Origin: Leptolyngbya sp. Cla-17
GTDB taxonomy: Bacteria > Cyanobacteriota > Cyanobacteriia > Leptolyngbyales > Leptolyngbyaceae
Length of the DNA stretch: 64,000 nucleotides
Direction: 5' to 3'
Assembly: GCF_016807185.1 (NCBI RefSeq)
Contig: NZ_JAEVYN010000002.1
Location: 2,145,367 to 2,209,366, forward strand
Shown piece after piece: positions 60,920-64,000 of the stretch. Made by a program: the position numbers and the translations under genes. The notes under the pieces were generated by a model, which saw nothing but the letters and a program-made list of their open reading frames with translations, was not told the DNA's origin and did no database searches. Each line of letters opens with the position of its first letter. Position 1 is the first letter of the stretch.

Positions 60920-62377
60920 ATGACTTCAGTAGAAGCCAGCAATTTAGGCAATGTAATTCAACTCGCGACTCTTGGCATAGTTATTGCTGAGGAGGAAGAC
61001 ATATTAGCTCCAGAAGAGTCTTCGGATAAAACTCAACTGCAATGGAAGAAGATAGGAAAGATTTTTAGTGATTTGCGCTCAGGAGCAGATGTAAGTGTTT
61101 CGGCTAGTTTGCAAGCTAATTCAGAGTTGGCTTCTACAGGGATACAATTCCTTGGTAACGGCTTTATTCTGAACAGAAAAGAAGCATTAGAAATGGGTTT
61201 GGGTCAAACCGCCGGGGTATTGGCAATAAATAACAATGTAATAAAAGAATACAGAAATGGTAAAGATTTGATGGGCAAATCGAGAGATGTATTTGTGATC
61301 GATTTTGACGATTTTTCGGAGGAGAAAGCATCACAGTACTTGGAACCATTCCAGCGTGTTTTAGAGACTGTCAAGCCAGAAAGAGAAGTACACCGGGATA
61401 AACAAAGGCGCGATAAATGGTGGAGGTTTGGAAGATCTAATAGAAAAATGCGTACATCAATTGAAAATTTAGATAGGTATATTGCAACAACTCAAACTAG
61501 CAAGCACCGAATTTTTCAATTTTTGGCTTCTCGAATTGTTCCTGATCAAAAGTTAGTGGTCATTGCTCTCAACGACCCCTATTTCCTTGGTATTCTTTCA
61601 AGCTCTATCCATGTGATGTGGGCAACAGAAGCAGGAGGGTGGCTAGGTGTAGGCAATGATCCCGTATATAACCATAGTCGTTGTTTTGATCCCTTCCCAT
61701 TCCCCGATCGCACCCCTGAACAAGAACAAAAAATTCGAGGATTGGGAGAACGATTAGACGCGCACCGCAAGCGAGTTCAGGCACAGCATCCTGAAGTCAC
61801 TATCACCGGAATGTATAACCTGCTCGAAAAGCTGCGGAAAGGCGAAGCGTTTAGTGAGAGCGATCGCGCCTACAACGACAAAGCCCTCGTTTCTACTCTC
61901 AAACAAATCCACGACGAACTTGATGTCGCGGTCTTTGAGGCATATGGCTGGCAACCCGACCTCAGCGATGAAGAAATTCTCGAACGACTGGTCAAGCTGA
62001 ATGCCGAACGTGCCGAAGAAGAACGCAACGGCATCATTCGCTGGCTTCGTCCTGAGTATCAAGCCCCCAACGAAGTGAGAACCCAGCAAGTTCTTGAGGG
62101 AATCGTCGCCGAAGAAACCGTCATCGCGCCTGTCGAACAAAAGCCCTTCCCCAAACAGCCCAAAGAACAGCTTGCCGCCATCCGCGATCTGCTTCGTACC
62201 AGCGGCGGCGAATGGACAGTACTACAAATCGCCGCTCAGTTCAAGGGGGGCGGGCGGTATAAAGGGGCGATCGCCGAAAACCTGGAACGCCTCGAATGGT
62301 TTGGCGTACTTCTCTGCCGTGAAGATGGGCACACTAAACGGTGGCAGTTTGCTGATTCATCTGCCCAAGCCGCTTAA
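60920..62377 (+). pseudogene. MmeI-like restriction-methyltransferase, C-terminal part (split by IS5)
   Basis: This open frame of about 485 codons continues the interrupted gene. It carries the target-recognition region (LQANSELASTGIQFLGNGFI, LMGKSRDVFVIDFDDFSEEK), SIHVMWATEAGGWLGVGNDP and YNHSRCFDPFPFPDRTPEQE, which is the C-terminal hallmark of MmeI-type enzymes. A helical tail ending in a winged-helix-like domain (LRTSGGEWTVLQIAAQFKGG) follows. Read alone it has no nuclease or SAM site. The frame is open back into the IS to 60875. Confidence 0.82.
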
Positions 62378-62398
62378 TTCTTCTCAAGGCTCCCAATC

Positions 62399-64000
62399 AT
62401 GAAAGCTGATAGTTTCAAAGTTTCCAGAGTATTTAGCAGTGGGGGTGATATCCACTATGTTTTACCTCACTTTCAACGCCAGTATAGCTGGGAGCAAAGA
62501 AACTGGCAGACGCTTCTGGATGATGCCCTTGCGCTTTACGAAGAGTATGACCCTGAAAAGGAACCACCGGAGCACTTCCTCGGTTCTCTCGTTGTTATTA
62601 ACGATGGCATACGCAATGGTGTGATCCCAGCCTTTAATTTAGTGGATGGGCAGCAACGCCTAACGACTATCTCTCTACTACTCTGCGCTTTGCACGACCT
62701 TGTTCAAGATACTCACCCAGCAGTCGCCAAGCGAACAAAGCGGCTTTTGATGAACCTGGATGAGACAGGAGATGTGTGCTACAAACTCCTGCCAACCACA
62801 AAATATGGCGATCGCGATGCCTACACTGCCCTGATTCGAGGTGAAAAACCCCTCCTCAGTGAGTCTGGGATTCCTGCGGCTTATGACTATTTACGCAAAC
62901 AGCTAGAGCAGAAAATAAATGATGGAGAGATACAGCCTGAATTCTTCTTTATTGTTATCTCCAATTGCTTTCAGGTTGTTTTTATTGACCTTAATCACGA
63001 CGAAAGCCCCTACAAAATCTTTGAGAGTTTGAATGCCAAGGGCAAGCCGCTGTCTCAAGCTGACTTGGTGCGTAACTATATTGCGATGAAGCTGCCCACT
63101 CGGCAGCAGGAAACGGTGTTCAAAGACCACTGGGAAAAAATAGAATACTTGCTGCAAGAAAAGCGGATGGTCGGCAAATCCCGGATTGGTGAACTAACAG
63201 CATTTTTGCGCCACTACCTGGCAATGGCTTCTAGAGTGCTATGCAGCCAGGAGCATATCTATGAGCGCTTTCGCGATCGCTGTGAACGCGAATTCGATGC
63301 AATTAAACTATTCATTCAAGAAATTAGTACCTTGCGAACTTTCGCAGAGTATTACGATCGGCTTTTGCGACCGGAGCATGAGGCAGATCCAGCCATTCAG
63401 AAGGCTTTGCGTCGGCTGAACCAATTAGAACTTTCAACAGCCTATCCATTTCTACTGGCTGCTTATGCTGCTTATCACTCTACCGCCGTTAGTAAAGATG
63501 ATTTTCTAGATTTGCTAAGTGTTCTAGAGAATTACCTCATTCGGCGACAGGTCTGTGGAGAACCTACCAATTACCTCAACAAGATGTTTCCAACGCTCTG
63601 GCGCGATATCCAAATTGAGGTGGAAAACGGTCTTACTTTTAGAAATGCCCTGAGACAGCTACTTGCAAACAAAGGTTATCCCAGCGATCGCAATGTGCAG
63701 CAGGCAATCCGTACGCGCAAACAGTACGACTCCGGCAGTCAAGAAAAGCTGTGCCTGGTTCTAGAAAGCATCAATCGACACTTATATCAAGGTATGGGGG
63801 GATATACGGTGCTGGACGGATCTCCAACGATTGAACATATCCTACCTCAAAAACCTAGTCCCTCCTGGAAAGAAGAATTGGGTGAAGCCCTTGATCGTAC
63901 CTACCGAGATTATCTGCACACCTTAGGCAATCTCACGCTGGTGACTCAGGAGTGGAACTCCCAACTCTCGAATGGACCATTTAAAGACAAAAGGAATGCT
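62399..64000 (+). CDS. GmrSD-type restriction enzyme (DUF262 and DUF1524), cut by window end
   Basis: Translation from ATG 62399 is open for 534 codons to the window end. The N-terminal DUF262 domain shows FQRQYSWEQRNWQTLLDDAL, FLGSLVVIND, DGQQRLTTISLLL (about 83-95) and IFESLNAKGKPLSQADLVRN. The C-terminal DUF1524 domain starts at about residue 475 with SPTIEHILPQKPSPSW, the His-X-X-Pro nuclease-type motif, and LHTLGNLTLVTQEWNSQLSN. GmrSD enzymes are modification-dependent (type IV) nucleases cutting glucosylated phage DNA. It begins 21 bp after the MmeI-like gene, so both belong to one defence island. The C-terminal end is missing only because the window stops. Confidence 0.9.
   Translation, partial: MKADSFKVSRVFSSGGDIHYVLPHFQRQYSWEQRNWQTLLDDALALYEEYDPEKEPPEHFLGSLVVINDGIRNGVIPAFNLVDGQQRLTTISLLLCALHDLVQDTHPAVAKRTKRLLMNLDETGDVCYKLLPTTKYGDRDAYTALIRGEKPLLSESGIPAAYDYLRKQLEQKINDGEIQPEFFFIVISNCFQVVFIDLNHDESPYKIFESLNAKGKPLSQADLVRNYIAMKLPTRQQETVFKDHWEKIEYLLQEKRMVGKSRIGELTAFLRHYLAMASRVLCSQEHIYERFRDRCEREFDAIKLFIQEISTLRTFAEYYDRLLRPEHEADPAIQKALRRLNQLELSTAYPFLLAAYAAYHSTAVSKDDFLDLLSVLENYLIRRQVCGEPTNYLNKMFPTLWRDIQIEVENGLTFRNALRQLLANKGYPSDRNVQQAIRTRKQYDSGSQEKLCLVLESINRHLYQGMGGYTVLDGSPTIEHILPQKPSPSWKEELGEALDRTYRDYLHTLGNLTLVTQEWNSQLSNGPFKDKRNA

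Overview
The window is cyanobacterial chromosome. The palindrome GCGATCGC (HIP1) recurs throughout, and the gene families are typical of cyanobacteria: a four-ACT-domain aspartate kinase, DUF760, LysM/M23 and SpoIID cell-envelope proteins, an HhoA-type protease and a type V-K Cas12k. The species cannot be named from the sequence; a filamentous, Leptolyngbya-like lineage is only a guess.

Region 1 (1-11.8 kb) handles amide nitrogen. On the minus strand are an aliphatic amidase (cut by the window edge), a response regulator whose output domain is MarR-like, and an unusual fusion of an NCS1-type permease to a histidine kinase. Divergent from these run formamidase (fmdA), an FmdB zinc ribbon and a five-gene urea/short-chain-amide ABC transporter. 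The permease-kinase probably senses an amide or ureide and controls this set. A second nitrogen cluster lies at 20.6-23.8 kb: a GntR/FCD regulator, an allophanate-hydrolase-C-like protein, OHCU decarboxylase and an allantoate-amidohydrolase-type M20 enzyme, which together form a ureide-degradation module.

Region 2 (12-36.4 kb) is mostly core and conserved cyanobacterial genes: two related secreted repeat proteins, a PhnD-like lipoprotein paired with a HAMP histidine kinase, a queuosine-precursor transporter, prolyl oligopeptidase, an M23 peptidase, an HtrA protease, ScpB, an ABC ATPase and asnS. An IS982 element (16891-17883, 6-bp target duplication) sits in the last codons of the histidine kinase. 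A MITE-like element and a DUF5131 remnant lie near 12 kb.

Region 3 (36.5-52.3 kb) holds a DNA methyltransferase, an XPD/DinG-like helicase gene split by a complete IS630 element (removing the IS and one TA restores the frame exactly), glyS, an oxidoreductase, a Thr-Pro repeat protein, SpoIID and lysC.

Region 4 (52.7-57.4 kb) is the most interesting part. It is a type V-K CRISPR-associated transposon inserted just past tRNA-Thr. It has a TGTACA terminus with TnsB-site-like repeats, a delocalised homing crRNA, a six-repeat CRISPR array, a tracrRNA, an intact cas12k, a divergent HTH regulator and a DUF4385 cargo gene. The homing spacer matches tRNA-Thr at 17 of 18 positions, beside a GTA PAM and 53 bp from the insertion point. 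No tnsB, tnsC or tniQ gene is present in the segment, so the element looks non-autonomous or decayed while keeping its RNA-guided targeting half.

Region 5 (57.4-64 kb) is a defence island: a truncated PD-(D/E)XK gene, an MmeI-like restriction-methyltransferase split by an IS5-family element, and a GmrSD-type (DUF262/DUF1524) restriction enzyme running off the window end.
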